A DNA stretch of 64,000 nt from Styela clava. Its lineage: Eukaryota; Chordata; Ascidiacea; Stolidobranchia; Styelidae. The notes under the pieces are model-generated. The model was not told the origin of the DNA. It ran no database searches and was given only the letters and a program-made list of their open reading frames with translations. Positions 13,768 to 26,744 of the stretch are shown here, in pieces (positions within the stretch are counted from its first letter, which is position 1; each line of letters starts with the position of its first letter). The stretch spans positions 6,884,501-6,948,500 of the forward strand of contig NC_135263.1 in assembly GCF_964204865.1 (NCBI RefSeq). The letters are read 5' to 3'. The translations under genes and the position numbers were made by a program.

Positions 13768-14478
13768 ATGTATGTTTCACAACGGAATATATTATGGGTA
13801 CCGTCAATAGTGGAATCTGCCGTTTTTATTGGAACGTTTACTATGACATACTACCTGCTGAAATACGCTAACGTACGAATGAATACTTCAATTGGGAAAG
13901 CAAAAGTAAAAAATAAGGAAGAAAAGACTCTCAAGGAAAAATACGATGAAGCGCCCTTTGCTCCAGGACCGTGGTCGTGGCCCATTGTTGGTAATGCAAT
14001 CTCCCTTGGAGAAGCTCCACATCTCACTTTTGATGAGATGACTAAAACTTATGGCCCGATATTTCGAATTAGATTAGGGAAGTTTCCAGTTATAGTGTTG
14101 AATAATACCAAAGTTATTAAAGAAGCTCTCAATCGACAAAGGGAAGTATTCTCAGGAAGACCTCATTTTGCATCCTACAAATTAATTTCACTGGGCCTTG
14201 GCGCAGTTTTTAACGATACGATTACTATTGGGGAGTCATGGCGTGAACTAAAGAGTAAAATGGTTCGGCATATTCATACCTACGCTGCCTCAGTTGACAA
14301 AAGATTGGCGGTTTCACAGCACATTTGGGATGAAACAGTTTATATGACCAAAACTCTTGAAAAAATGTGTGCAGAATCGCCTACTGGATACGTTGATCCC
14401 GAAACAGTAATTCGTGTGTCAATTGGAAATGCAGTATGTGCTATGTGTTTTGGAAGGAGATATGAAGTTGACAATGCA
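13768..14478 (+). CDS. P450 gene A exon 1 (residues 1-237)
   Basis: Encodes the membrane anchor, Pro-rich hinge, B-C region with SGRPHF and the C-helix WRELK. Donor GTAAGT at 14479. It ends on a codon boundary after EVDNA. Confidence 0.9.
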
Positions 14479-17400
14479 GTAAGTGTATTATTTTGTATTG
14501 GTGCTCCATTACTGATGTCGTCATGTTAACCCCATACAAATGATGGCGTCATCAGTAAAATAATAAAACATAACGGTAGTACACTTATATTTTTAAATAA
14601 TTGAGGGAGAACGCGTGATATTTTAAAATTATTACATTAAATAACATCGATCGCCATTTATCTCATAACCCCTTCTAATCATATTGTACAACCAAGTATT
14701 TTTGGATAATCACGCTAAATTGCAATTGAAGGACAATGAAATTCTTACTTGCGGTATGTGCGTTACTAATGTTATGCTCCGGTCTTCCGTATAGGCTTGA
14801 GTTTATCTAAATTTTATCAACGTACGCTCTTAATTTTAATTTATGTTTTTCGAAACCTCTGTGAACCTAAAAATCATTTTGCTGTAATTATATATAAACT
14901 ACATAGACACCAGGTGGCAAGCGCCAAATCGACACGATTTGTGGAAAAAATAGAAACGTAATAGCCTAATAGCAATGTTGATATGCAAGATTGTTTAATT
15001 GATGATTTTTTTTGTGTTTTAATGATGATGATAACTTCTGTTGGCAAGATGTCAATTTTTGCCACTTGTTGAGTAGTGAAAACAGATCAAATCGTTCTGA
15101 TAATGCCTGCAAACAAAACTATGCATTTAATGTTTAAAATTGACTTAAACTACTGTCATCTGATTGTGATCTATTGGATTTCCTTATATAACCGTGATTG
15201 CGCGTTATCGATGCAAAATACTTTTGATGTAACCGATGCAATCGACTGCTAAAATGTACCACAGTGCAGGGTGTGATGTTAGGTATCTCAAGCCCGTACG
15301 AAACACCGCAGCCCTGTTGCAAAACCAGTTCACGGGATTGAGATTTTTCAAACACATCAGCTTTATCAAAGTTCGTTATGCAAACGTAGTCTGGTGTCGT
15401 ATCTGAAGACTGGTGGTTAGCTATGTGGCGTGTCGGAATTTTTGGTTGCATTATATTGACGTTTGTCCCCACCCATTGTATTTTTATAAGATCCTCGTAT
15501 AATCATGAATATAAAGAAATGCTTATCTGATAGGATTCTGCTTCGCTATTTAGTGGCGGTTTTTCTGTGAAGCAAACAAGAGGCGCAATTTCGAGTTGCC
15601 TCCTGGTCACGGTACAAGGAAATTTTGAGTTACGAAGATCACTAAAAATGACCCATAAATTGTTGTTCTAAATTTGGTTGGTTTTTTTCTATATCGCAAA
15701 CTCGCGCCACTTATCGTTACTGAAGGACTGAACATACCTGTGTCCCATACATCTCTTAACCACCCCACAAGAGTCGACTAAGAGGAAGAGAAATAAGCGT
15801 TGTTTCTTTTTTTTAATTTATCAAAAAAAGCTTGTTTCTTTCGGTGTTCTTAAATTCCACTGCTCTATTTTTAGCGACGACGTTGCGAAAAAATATGCAA
15901 CTCCTATTGGTCCCCAGCGCCCGCTACGATAAAGCTTGTCATGGTAGAACGCAAGTGAATAGGCCACATACTCAAAAAAATGTTACCTCAGTATAGTCTG
16001 CGACGTTGTCACGAATCTTGGTCGCGGGCAAAGTTGTGCATTGGAGCAAAACACAGAAGTGGCTTCCTCAGTTCAAAATATCACGTGGTTTTGGTTTGAC
16101 AAGACATCATGGAGATTTGATTACATTGACTTCGACGCTGCTCCCGGCGATGTAGATCGGACCCTAAATTCTCCTGTAAACTTATTTGATATCTGCGTAT
16201 GTGCCGACGGCGGGTGTAAATTCAGTGCTGACGCATATAGACTCAACCTAGCTCAATTTTCTGATCTGGTTAAATAAATTTTGAATTTTATAGCCGCTGT
16301 AACGTCGTGTTAGCACTGATAGTTAGTTTTCAGTTTTTCTTATTGTTTCCTCGTCCAATTTTCTGCCTCTACAGAAAGAGAATTTATCGCTTGTGAACTT
16401 GTATGCTATGCGCGAACTAGACTCTTGATGTACTCTGAATATGAACAGGGAAAAAAATGGTCATACATTACTTTATTATTTATTTGTTATTCAAACTTAG
16501 TGCCGGCATAATTTCTATGCAGAATATACTCTTTTTGTCCCTTTGCCTGCTTTCAAAACGCTATTCTCTAGTACAAAAAGTTATTCTCTAGTACAAACAA
16601 TATTAGAAGTGTATTTGGAAGCGCCTAAAATTTCTTTTTGACAATTGCGCGGATGGATTGGTACTGTTTCACACATCTTGCCTGTGGTGTTCTATTTCAC
16701 CAATCATGCACATTGAGCTGAAAACTTGTCTCCGTGGATTCAAGATATTGCCAATGCTGTCACAACTTTGCCCTATATCATCTTTCAGTTACATGTACAA
16801 TCAACATTATAATTATTAGTTTAATTCTTCGATAAAATACAAAATGGAGTTTGTTTAACTTCCAAAATTTGGATATTCCTTCATTTCCCACAGTATGTAT
16901 TGCACATCCGTTTTCGTGGATAATTCTTTGGGCTCTTCGCGTGCTTAGTATCACAAAACATCGATCAGCTTTTGCATTTATAAATTTTGTGGTGCCAGCC
17001 TCGCGACAATTATCACAAAAATTTTACTACTTAATCTCGATAACTATGTCAAATTCTCACAGTTTTTGGATGATAACACTTTCTCATTTTTCTTTATCTG
17101 TTGTACATAACTTGTTTGACATTTTCATATCTTGTCAGACTTGTGGTATAAGCTTTCAACGATTTGATTTTGATTATTTTAAACTTTTAACCAAAAAATA
17201 TCATCAGCTAACTAGTCCGCGATTCAAAAATGTAATTTCGTTGTTGGTTATATAAATTTACAAATTGTTTTCAAAACAGTACGTGCACTTATGCATATGT
17301 TTCAAAATATGGAGTTTTATATCTAAATTTTTTGAGCATAAATTGTGGTGAAAAGAAGCAATAAATCAATCAGTCAAAGACCCTGTTATTGCATTCGAAA

Positions 17401-20400
17401 AATTGTATGTATAAAGTCTTGTGTTGGCTTCAAGGTCATTTCAAAGTCGGGAATGTGACTGTCACATATGATATGCAAACAATTTTGATTTTATTTAGTT
17501 GTCATAATAATTGGATGCCGCAGCTCTATCTCAAATATCATTGCATATATAATAGATTGACCAAACTCAAACATATTAGGCCCTTATATAAATATTCATT
17601 TTATAAGCACAACCACACATGAAAAATAAAATACTTTCTAATTTTCATTATAGCCTTGGATATGCCAACTCAATTATCTTTATCAATAATCGCTCTGGTT
17701 TATTCGTGTGCCTTAGGGGTGCTGTGGACTGAGCAACCATTCTCTATACTGTCATCATACCGACGGTAATCCCATAATTTTTTGAGATGCCGAGGCAAAA
17801 CTATGCGATCGGAATACAGATAAAATGAAAATATAGACACGTTGTATATTTCTAACACATGAAATTGATTGTGGATTGAAAATGTGGAACAACACATGAA
17901 CAAAAATGTCGTTGTATACATCGAATTTACCTAGGTATGCTCACTGAGAAATAGTTTGGTACTCCATAATTCTGCCTTGCAACTATATTCGATTTCGAAA
18001 AATATCCTAATTGATATATTTTGCATCAAAAGCATGAATTTGTCACAAAAACGAGAAGTTTTATCGTAAAAATTCAGAAATGTTAATAAAAGCATTTGAT
18101 TTAAAAAAAAATATGTTCCAGAATAACAATAGTTTGAATTGCACTTCAAAGTAAATTTTTTAGAATTCTCTTTTTTCATATAAGAAATTGTTATCTCCCT
18201 CCAATGTTATTCATATATATATATTAACAATAAATTTGCATACACATTGTTTACTTAGTTTACGTATACTTGACAGCAAAGCAGATTTCAGCATAGATGA
18301 AATGGTTGGAAACTTAGGTTGTATTCATACTACATCGAAAAATGCATTGCTCGACATGGTATAATCCCGGATTGAATTTCCCAATGTTTGAAATGTAAAT
18401 TTGACGACATTTTTTATGGCAAAATGGCTTCATTGTCACAGCTTTGTCCATGGTTTGTCAATCGTTATCTTATATCAGCGTTTAACACGAAAGTGGTAAA
18501 AATTAGTAACTCGTGAGAAGTCGGTATGATCCCTGATTCAATTTCTTATATAAATAAGTAATGGATTATATAGGTTATATCAGATATTTTAGCTCCGATT
18601 TAGACCCCCCTGCTCTGTCTCCTAAAAATATCTAATTTTGCTTTTAACGTTTTCATTCATCAGTTGTTGAGCAAGTGGGTAAAATTGGATAAAATTTAAC
18701 CATATGTGTGACAAAATGACCCTTGGAATATCATGCCCTAATTTAAATTGAAAAGTTGAGGCATTGTAATCTATACGATAAAAATTAAGAAAATAGCTCT
18801 TTGTTTCATTCATTGAAAATTAAAGCTGGCTGGGATTCATTGACAACTAAAATAACTGAACCTTCTGTGTCTCAACTAGTGGAAACAGTTTTTTTTGTGG
18901 GAGAGTGTGCCGTGGATACATTATATATTCATCTGAGGGATACATATTTATTGAAAAATCGAATTGTTTCATTTTTTAAAATAAAGTTCTTGTCAATATA
19001 TTACAGCAATTCGTTCAACTGCTGAGTATGAACAGAGAATTTGGCGTTGTGATCAGTGCTGGAAGTCGGATTGACGTTATGCCATGGATCAAGGTATAAA
19101 ATAAGTTATAAATTCAAGTGAAATTCAAGCATGGAATGCTAAGTACACTAAGGCTTTTGTGGTTGGTTAAGCTTTTGCGACGGGAGGTTTTGAACGAATA
19201 GTCTTTAAAATGGGAACCGAGGAAGTTGGATTGCTTTTTTTTCTGCGTTATTTTCTGTGGTTTGTTCAGATCCCTTTTGCTGATTGTTATCAGTTGTAAC
19301 CAAATAAAATATTTTGAAAATGTAATACCTTTAAACGATTAAATTAATAAGTTCAGATAAACAAGACTTTTCTCGCTGTGTTTCTACAAATCTTTGCATT
19401 TTTTCACAGGAAAATTGTCATTTTTGTCAATTTTTTTGAGTGAATCATTGAACACGTTATGATGTTTTAGTAAAATAAATCCATTTTGAATATTCGAAAT
19501 TGAAGATATTGCACGATAGAATTCTAGAATATCAAACTATTGGAATATGAACATCTTTAACTAAAATTGAATTTATTATTACATAGACATTACATAGACT
19601 ACCTAAATATTTGGAAGTCCTTCTTAATATTTTAATTGAAAAGTAGTTTAATAAAATGCTAATGAACTGTCATGTACAAACTACCAAACTGCATTCTGCA
19701 TTTTAACTTATTCAACTCGGCTCACTGGTTATTTAGACAGCTTTTCGGTAGTAGCGTCATTATCGAAAACGTGATATAACTCTAACATGTTAAAGAGTTA
19801 TGGTTGAAAGGTATTTGGAGGCCAATCGTAACACTATATATAACTACATTGGTTGTGTTATATTTTCTTTATTTATTATTGTATATAATTTTAGATATTT
19901 CCTTACTACAAGAAAGCTGCAAATGAATTTCAAGCACTTTGTTTACGAATGGAAAACTGGGTTCTTGACAAGTGAGTGGGAAATTTTGACATTTACCATC
20001 ACCCGATTCGAAGGGTCAACTTGACATTAGTCCGATCGCAAACTACTTAATTCTCACACAAATTTCTTTATTTGCTAAGCTGGTAGAGTGTTTCCATTGA
20101 AATTAAAGCAGTTTCATTCATGAATAATATGATATGCTGTTTTAGCCAAGAAATTATTAGTATGTTGCTACTGTTTTCGAACAAATACTAGCAAACAATG
20201 AACCCCATTTAGTAAATTTTGATTGATATTTTTTGATCAAAATGACGAAAACTAAAAATTGCGAGATTTAAAAACACCTTTTCTGCCTAATCGAGTATAT
20301 TTCTATGTCTGAAGAGACATTTGTCTATAAGTTGAAATCGCTTCCATACAAAGAAAGTTTCACGATAATGTTTTTGTGATAAGATAAAAAGTTTTCCAAG

Positions 20401-22072
20401 AGGACTTGGCAAAAATTCTATCATTCACACACAATAAGCCATTTAAATATTTTGAAGATGAATTTTAAGAGACCGTTTTTTTTTATTTTATCAAACTTTA
20501 TTTTGTCCTCTAACAGCTATTACGATGTCACAACGATATTATACATGTATCTGATAAGCAAAAAAAATAATTAATGTTACTTAAATTTCAGAGTGACAAA
20601 AAACATCGAAACGTATAAACCTGGTATTGTTCGAAATTTGATTGACTCATTGACAGAAGCTGAACTTTTTGAAAAAGAAAAAATGTATCATACAATACCA
20701 GAAGGACGTAGAGGGTCAAACAACAATAATAACCCTAAAGATATTCCAGTCACAGAACAAGTGGACCATAGACTATTGTCCGCAATTGTCAATGATATTT
20801 TCGGAGCTGGACAAGATACGCTTTCCAGTGCATTTTTATTCGTTCTCCATTATATGGTCAGGTATGTGTTTCCTGTGTTGTGCTCAGGGCCGGATTTACT
20901 TATAGGTTTGGCAGGCTGGAGCCAAGAGCCTCAAAATACCTGAGGACTTTGTTATTTAGAATTGAACTATCAATCATTTTTTATTCGTTAACCGGTTTAA
21001 AACCTATAAAATTAAAATTCATTTCATTTTTTAAATAAAAAATTTGTTAAATAATTTTATTCTTGTTCTAAATATTTCTTCCTTTATATTTTATTTACCC
21101 CAATATTGCCTTTATTTATAATATTGCATAAGATGAGAAACTAATAATGGATTTTTTATTATTAGCCATGACCCCCTCCCTCGAGACTAGAAACGAGTAT
21201 TATGACGTCACGCTTTCTGTTGCCATGACATTATGTTACAGTCTTGAGCTGTTTTAATTGTATTCAAATACAACTTATTACCAAATATACTTGCGTGATC
21301 GGTGTACTTATCTAGCCTGTAACTAAAATTTCATATTTAGGCAACCTTTTTAAATTCATTTATGACGTCAAACTAGAACATTTTTTTCTACGAAGGAATG
21401 TCTATTATGACGTAATAATGAATTCTGAAAAAAAAAACTTATGACGTAAGATATATTTGTCGAAGATTATTTTGCTTCGAGTGGTAGATTAAAACTTATA
21501 TGTTTATAATGTTCAGATTTCCGGATATACAAAAGCGAATAAGAGATGAAATTCTTAAAGTTACGGGAACAGACCGGTTGCCAACTCTTGCCGACCGTCC
21601 GGAACTGCCCTACATGGAAGCCGCGTTTCACGAAATAATGCGACATTCAAGTTTTGTTGCGATCACCATCCCTCATCTCACATTGTCGAACACTATCTTA
21701 TGCGGATATAAAGTGCCGAAAAGCACGATGGTTTTCATTAATCAATATACTGCAAATAGAGATCCTACTGTCTGGGACGATCCTTATTCTTTCAAACCAG
21801 AAAGGTTTTTGAAATATGTAAGCGGACATTGCAAATTAGATCCCGTTAAAGTCAACAAATACACCATATTTTCAACGGGAGGCCGCAAATGTCCCGGTGA
21901 TGAGCTTTCAAAAATATGGATGATGCTCTCTATGGCACTTATTTTGCACCAATGTGAACTAGTGGCGGATCCAAACAATCCTCCCACAGATGGGATATGT
22001 TACGGTCTAACGATGAAACCCCGTAATTTGCGACTGAAATTGCGGAGACTTGAATCGAGTATAGTGACATAA
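13768..22072 (+). CDS. Cytochrome P450, CYP1-like (gene A), five exons, 566 aa
   Basis: Model: join of 13768-14478, 19007-19093, 19895-19971, 20592-20861 and 21517-22072. All introns are GT-AG and the phases 0,0,2,2 join in frame. Expected role: ER-anchored haem-thiolate monooxygenase using NADPH and P450 reductase. Seen: N-terminal hydrophobic anchor (about residues 9-32), hinge APGPWSWP (65-72), I-helix GAGQDT (363-368), K-helix ExxR (E421-R424), PERF (476-479) and haem loop FSTGGRKCPGDE with Cys507 as ligand. RHSSF followed by TIPH, and FINQ before NRDP, are typical of CYP1 rather than CYP2 or CYP17. Odd points: Lys162 stands where the C-helix WxxxR usually has Arg, and an Asn-rich loop (334-339) precedes the I-helix. 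An upstream in-frame TTG at 13762 was not used. The gene is a tandem paralogue of the one at 34022. The P450 call is very secure; the CYP1 family assignment is likely. Confidence 0.92.
14479..19006 (+). other. Intron 1 of P450 gene A
   Basis: A 4.5-kb intron, the largest in this gene. It holds an unassigned same-strand open frame at 16041-16277 and otherwise AT-rich sequence with no bounded transposon that I could define. Confidence 0.7.
16041..16277 (+). other. Unassigned intronic open frame, faintly WWE-like
   Basis: A 78-codon frame inside intron 1 of P450 gene A, with no ATG at its start (it opens with TTG). ITWFWFDKTSWRFDYIDF gives a Trp-rich start with spaced aromatics. Later come an FDICV strand and KFSADAYRLNLAQF. 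This spacing recalls the WWE domain (W, W, then a hydrophobic strand and a YxxxF-like end), but the match is by eye and weak. The stop codon overlaps an AATAAA at 16273-16278. It could be an exon of a nested gene, a retro-copied fragment, or chance. Confidence 0.2.
19007..19093 (+). CDS. P450 gene A exon 2 (residues 238-266)
   Basis: Found by alignment with gene B; too short to stand out as an ORF. 29 codons beginning QFVQLLSMNREFG, matching the CYP1 segment before the FPIL region. Acceptor TTACAG, donor GTATAA, phase 0 on both sides. Confidence 0.85.
19895..19971 (+). CDS. P450 gene A exon 3 (residues 267-292, last codon split)
   Basis: 77 bp, the same length as exon 3 of gene B. Encodes IFPYYKKAANEF and onward, the G-helix region. 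Acceptor TTTTAG, donor GTGAGT, phase 2 exit. Confidence 0.85.
20592..20861 (+). CDS. P450 gene A exon 4 with I-helix (residues 292-382)
   Basis: Acceptor TTTCAG, donor GTATGT. Contains a polar loop with five consecutive Asn and the oxygen-activating I-helix FGAGQDTLSSA. It is 39 bp longer than exon 4 of gene B because of the loop. Confidence 0.88.
21201..21449 (+). promoter_or_regulatory. Cluster of four TATGACGT(C/A)A motifs in intron 4 of P450 gene A
   Basis: TATGACGTCA occurs at 21201 and 21361, and TATGACGTAA at 21406 and 21440. The core TGACGTCA is the CRE (CREB/ATF bZIP) site. All four are in the same orientation within 249 bp. They may be an intronic enhancer or simply the remains of a repeat. 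Confidence 0.3.
21517..22072 (+). CDS. P450 gene A exon 5 with haem-binding loop (residues 382-566)
   Basis: Acceptor GTTCAG, stop TAA at 22070-22072. Encodes the K helix, meander PERF and Cys-ligand loop. Possible poly(A) signals downstream are ATTAAA at 22399 and AATAAA at 22875. Confidence 0.92.
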
Positions 22073-25000
22073 TTTACCAACCTCGCCTAGTTTTAACCCA
22101 GAATGTTGTAAGGGTTGCACTGACCCGTAACGGGTGTGTCTTGCGCTGAGCTTGGAGGGACGATGCGGAAATATTTGATGCGATGTTTCAACAAGAAGCA
22201 AGAAAAACTTACGCTAGGTTTTCTATTGTCAACGGTTCAGACAATGGGTTATTTGGTCTCGTTTTTTTGGTTGAGAAATCAGTTCAAACCACATGATTTG
22301 TGAAACATCATATGCGTTTTTATAGAAAACCTATTATACCTCAGTAGTTTGTATCATGTTTTTACTCGCTGTAATTTGAGCGTTTCAATGCCCTTTTGAT
22401 TAAATCCCTCGGTTTTTTTACTTGAAACTGACATTTAAAACAATTTGCATCATGTCTCTAGAAAGCTTGCGTAGCAATTTGGCGACAATGCTTATTAAAG
22501 CCGTGGTTCTTTGTGCTGGTAGGCTTTTGTCTTATCCTATGCAATCGATGCCGGCAGACATATTTTATCCGCGAAAAGCTATTATCATTAAATTTCCCTC
22601 GCCGGCTGCACTTGCGCTTTCTGTTATCAAGGGATTAATGTGAGACCTTGCGCCCCGGGCATGATACGTCATAATTGCGTATTTAGTTTTTGGATATTTT
22701 CAAGCAATGTGTGAATGCATACCCTTTATATCTCCGGCACAGCAGATTTTATCACCCTCCGTCCAACCGCAAATTCGCAACGAAGTCTGTTTAAACGCTA
22801 CAATGCCATCGAAAACATTCTTTTTTATTCAATATAACATACGAAAAGATGCCTAAGGGATACGACTGTATGCAAATAAAATAGATAGCAGCATTGGTCG
22901 CTGTATTTTTATCAACACTTTTTAGAGACACCGATGTTGCTTGCATATCTTCACAAATTACAAATACAAATTCCTTAAAAGTAAATAGAAGTCTTTGATA
23001 ATAATTTTCATTTTATAATATCAATACCTTGTTCTCATAAGTCAATGAAGAGAATCTAATAATTTTACATATACTTTTGAGTCAATTGTGGTAAGGTGTA
23101 AATAAATATTCATGTTCACTTGATATATTAATATTTTACGTCTGTACATATGACTTTCATGTGGAATTTTCTTTATTTTTGAATAAATTGCCAAATATGT
23201 TGCGCACGTTTTATGCGAGTTATTTCTTTTTGCTTTTGTGACGACCAGACGTTAGTATCTAATCACGAACTCGAAGCTAAAAACTTCTTTGTCGGTGCTC
23301 ATAGGTATTACCAGTAAATCATTGCATTTTTTTCTAAATAGGATTATGTAGGCCAATATTATTACATTATCATCTTACGAATATTATATACGCTGGCGGT
23401 TTATTAAACTGAATATTGAAATATGAAGCAAATTCAACATGCTTGTTATACGTATGGCAACAATTTGAACATATTTCCCTGGTGGAATTTATGTTTTACG
23501 AGCATGATAATTTAATACTATAGAATTGTCTTAATTTAGGCCATTTCCGTTGCATCTTTTTAAGTAAGACTAATCTACCTATTTTCATTTCATGCTTGAA
23601 TAACATGTTCGGTTCCAATCCCATTTTTTATGTATTATACGTTAACTTATTTTCTTTGGCGTATTCTTCAGTTCATTTCCACGTTTACTCTTTCTTGCCT
23701 CTAAGCCCTTTTACCCATTAAAAATTGTCTTAACTTTTGCACAAAGAACAGCCCCTGTAACTGTACCCTGTAAAACCATCGGTTCGGTTTTATTGTACAC
23801 GAATTGGTCTAAGGTTCGGTCAATTTCTGTATTAGATATCGTTCTGAAATGTCCAATGACCAACTTTGACTAAACCAATATATAATGAACAATTTGGTAG
23901 AATATATTATAACATATTATAATTGGTCTAATGGTGCATTTCTGACAGACAATAATATATTTTTGAATTTTGTTTGCTGCTTGCAGCGAGATGTACATTT
24001 GAAAGATTGTAACAAGTGTTCGATGCCTTTTAATACCATCTTTTTTAACACTGAGTTCGTTGTATTTTCATGACAGCTTGTTGTGGTAGCTTCTGCGAAA
24101 TGTAGCGTGTAGCGCATGGTGGTGAATACTGATGTTCTATCGACTAAAAGCAAACAATAAAGAGAATAAAGAAGTAAAACATTCAAAATTCATTAGTTTT
24201 AGACCAATTTTTCAAAAATTAACCCTTTGTGTAAAGTATGCATTCGAGTTGACAAATCGGTTGCATCGAATATAGTTTTAGTAACAAGAGAGCTCAGATA
24301 AATGGACCTCAAGGTCGAATGCCTAACAACGGTAACGGTAGTCCATGCGACTTACACTGAATTTCCTTATACGACCATTCAAAAAATCGATACCGGTTAG
24401 ACAGTAGCCGAGCATAGAGAACGCGGATTCGCCGGAAAGATAGCGGCGAAGCGGTATGACGTAATGCAGCTTGGTGGCGTATAATATCATACTATAAACT
24501 GCAGCTGATTATGACAGTTTTTGTACAAACAAACTTTACATGTATCACAACGAAACCTAACGGCTTTGATGACCTCTCACAAATTTGATCAGTTGGTGAA
24601 AATGTTCACATTGTAATGTCCGTGCAGTTAGTTATGGTTACATAATTACACCTTGGTGTAGCAGTCCGTAGCTTTCGATTGAACTCAACGGTTAATGGTT
24701 CTATATATCATCTTTTTTGAAACCTCTCCAACTACCTAAGCTACAGTAAAAAAAATAGTTCTAAATGAAACCATTCGTTGACCACTCTAAAAATGACACA
24801 ATACGAATCGCGCGACCAAGCCTAATTTGGCAAAGTCTATTTCAGGCACCACGAGTTACGCAAGATGAATTCTCATCCGGTCGCCGGACAGCCGTTCCGC
24901 GGGCTGCACCCACATACCTGATAAATACTTCAAAGAAAATCGTCAGTCCCATAAGAATAAGTAATCCGAACAACAGTAAAGGTTATCGTAGAAAAACTAT

Positions 25001-26497
25001 AAAAATTATATATTGGTATGCGAGCAACGTCTACGATATTAACGTTACTATAGGCAGGAAGCCAAACATAAGTCACTCATCAAAAACGTAGTAACTTACC
25101 AGTACTATCCGTACATCAAGAGTGTTGAATTGATAATAGTACAACCTCAAATACAAAGACCATGTAGGTATATAATAGATCTAAATGCTAATCCGACGTG
25201 CATATGTGGTCAAAATCAATAGTGGCTTCAGTTTTAATGTTAAATTTAAATTAAAAAGTTGAAATTAAAATTGTTTATAACGTTCATGCACTCGGAATAT
25301 TCAAGTGTTTAGTTATTCCCCCAATCCACCTTCTGACAAAGAGACAGGCTCTTATTATACTTTCTTATAACTTTTTTGCTATTTAGATGATAAATATGAA
25401 ATTTATCCTACCAGAAAAGAAGATAATCGACTCATTTTTGGACTCAAAATTGCGAAGTAATGGAAATAATACAATACCCATAGGCCAACAGCGTCAATCA
25501 TATTAGAGTTAGAAATTAAATATTGTGTCAAAACGGGAAAATGCGTTATCATTTTTGTGCAGGTTGCAATGACGAGGCTGTCTAGCGAAAATTGCAAAGT
25601 CATTTTACAAAAAGCGAAAACATGAATGATCTTCCAATTGTATTGTATCGCAACAGATATCCGCAAGCTACGACATAAATGCAGTGAAAAGATTTCGCTC
25701 ATCATATTTGCAATGTAACCCAAGTTAGGATCAGTACCGGTAGGAAACTAAAAATAGATCCTCAAAGCGCCGGTCCAGCCCTGTCGGCTGAAGCAGCACA
25801 TTCACGAACAGACACACCAAGTATTGTTCTCCTAATAATTATATCATGCCGACGTGATAAATTTCAAAAAATAATCACATACTGTATTTGTAACGGAAGG
25901 CATTATGCAGATATTCTTGAATAATTCGCCGGATTTTGAAGAAGCCACATCAATATGACCTTCCAATGCCACTGTGGTAATGGGTCAGTGAATTCGTGGT
26001 TCTCCGTGCTGTGTACGATACTTTCGTCCACTGTCTAATGTATGTACTGTATTCACGATATGAGTACGATCATAATTTTAGTCTTCTTCCTAGTCTTAAA
26101 TAAAAATAAAGGAGTTCTTACACAATGCCACAAAATAGGCATGCCTATACTCTGGTGTGATATATCTTCTAATTCTATACAAAAACTGAAAGTAGGTAAG
26201 TTTATTTCGAAGGAGATCGAGGAAAGCGGTGTTGCCACACTTTAAAAGCAACTTCACCAAAATAACAAAAATTCTGTGACTATTTAACTGTTTCATCTAT
26301 GTTAATTCGAAAATTTACCCTTTCTACTTATTCATTCAGTTTTATTTTCATGGACAAAAAAAAAATTTGTTACTCCAAATGATCTCATTTCGTTGTATAC
26401 GATCGCGTGTACGCAATGGAAATAATATGAACGGTCATAATTGACATGTGGCAGTTATAAATTATAAGTTTCGTTTCCGAATTATATGCCGACCCGC
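22073..26497. other. Downstream of P450 gene A, no gene seen
   Basis: The first few hundred bases are presumably the 3' UTR of gene A. Beyond that, only unrecognised short frames (for example 24765-25091 plus and 25403-25723 minus). Confidence 0.4.
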
Positions 26498-26533
26498 TAT
26501 AAATACAAAACATTCAATCATTCATTATCAGTT
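26498..26533 (+). promoter_or_regulatory. Candidate core promoter: TATA box plus initiator
   Basis: TATAAATA at 26498-26505 is followed by TCAGTT (arthropod-type initiator consensus TCAKTY) at 26528-26533. This puts the initiator A 32 bp after the first T of the TATA box, the classic spacing. No coding start is recognised just downstream. It could drive a non-coding first exon of P450 gene B, a transposon, or nothing. Confidence 0.3.
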
Positions 26534-26744
26534 GCGTAACGTATTGGAAGTTGAAGCGCAGTGAATTTTTGAGATATATATTTATTCATCCAATTACTCG
26601 ATCAATAATCTAGATTTGAGTGTGTTTTTTTCCGAACGAAGTTTTCAGAACTATCATTAAGTTTTTTTGATTTTCCATATAGGTTTACATTTTTGTTTAT
26701 GTGAAAATTAATGTGTATATTACTACGATACAATTTAATATTTA

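Noticed and set aside
20885..20945. CAGGGCCGG-type transposon end in intron 4 of P450 gene A
   Set aside because: Only one possible terminus was seen, with no matching opposite end or target duplication within the intron.
24765..25091. 108-codon plus-strand frame
   Set aside because: No motif, no splice context, and the composition gives basic low-information sequence.
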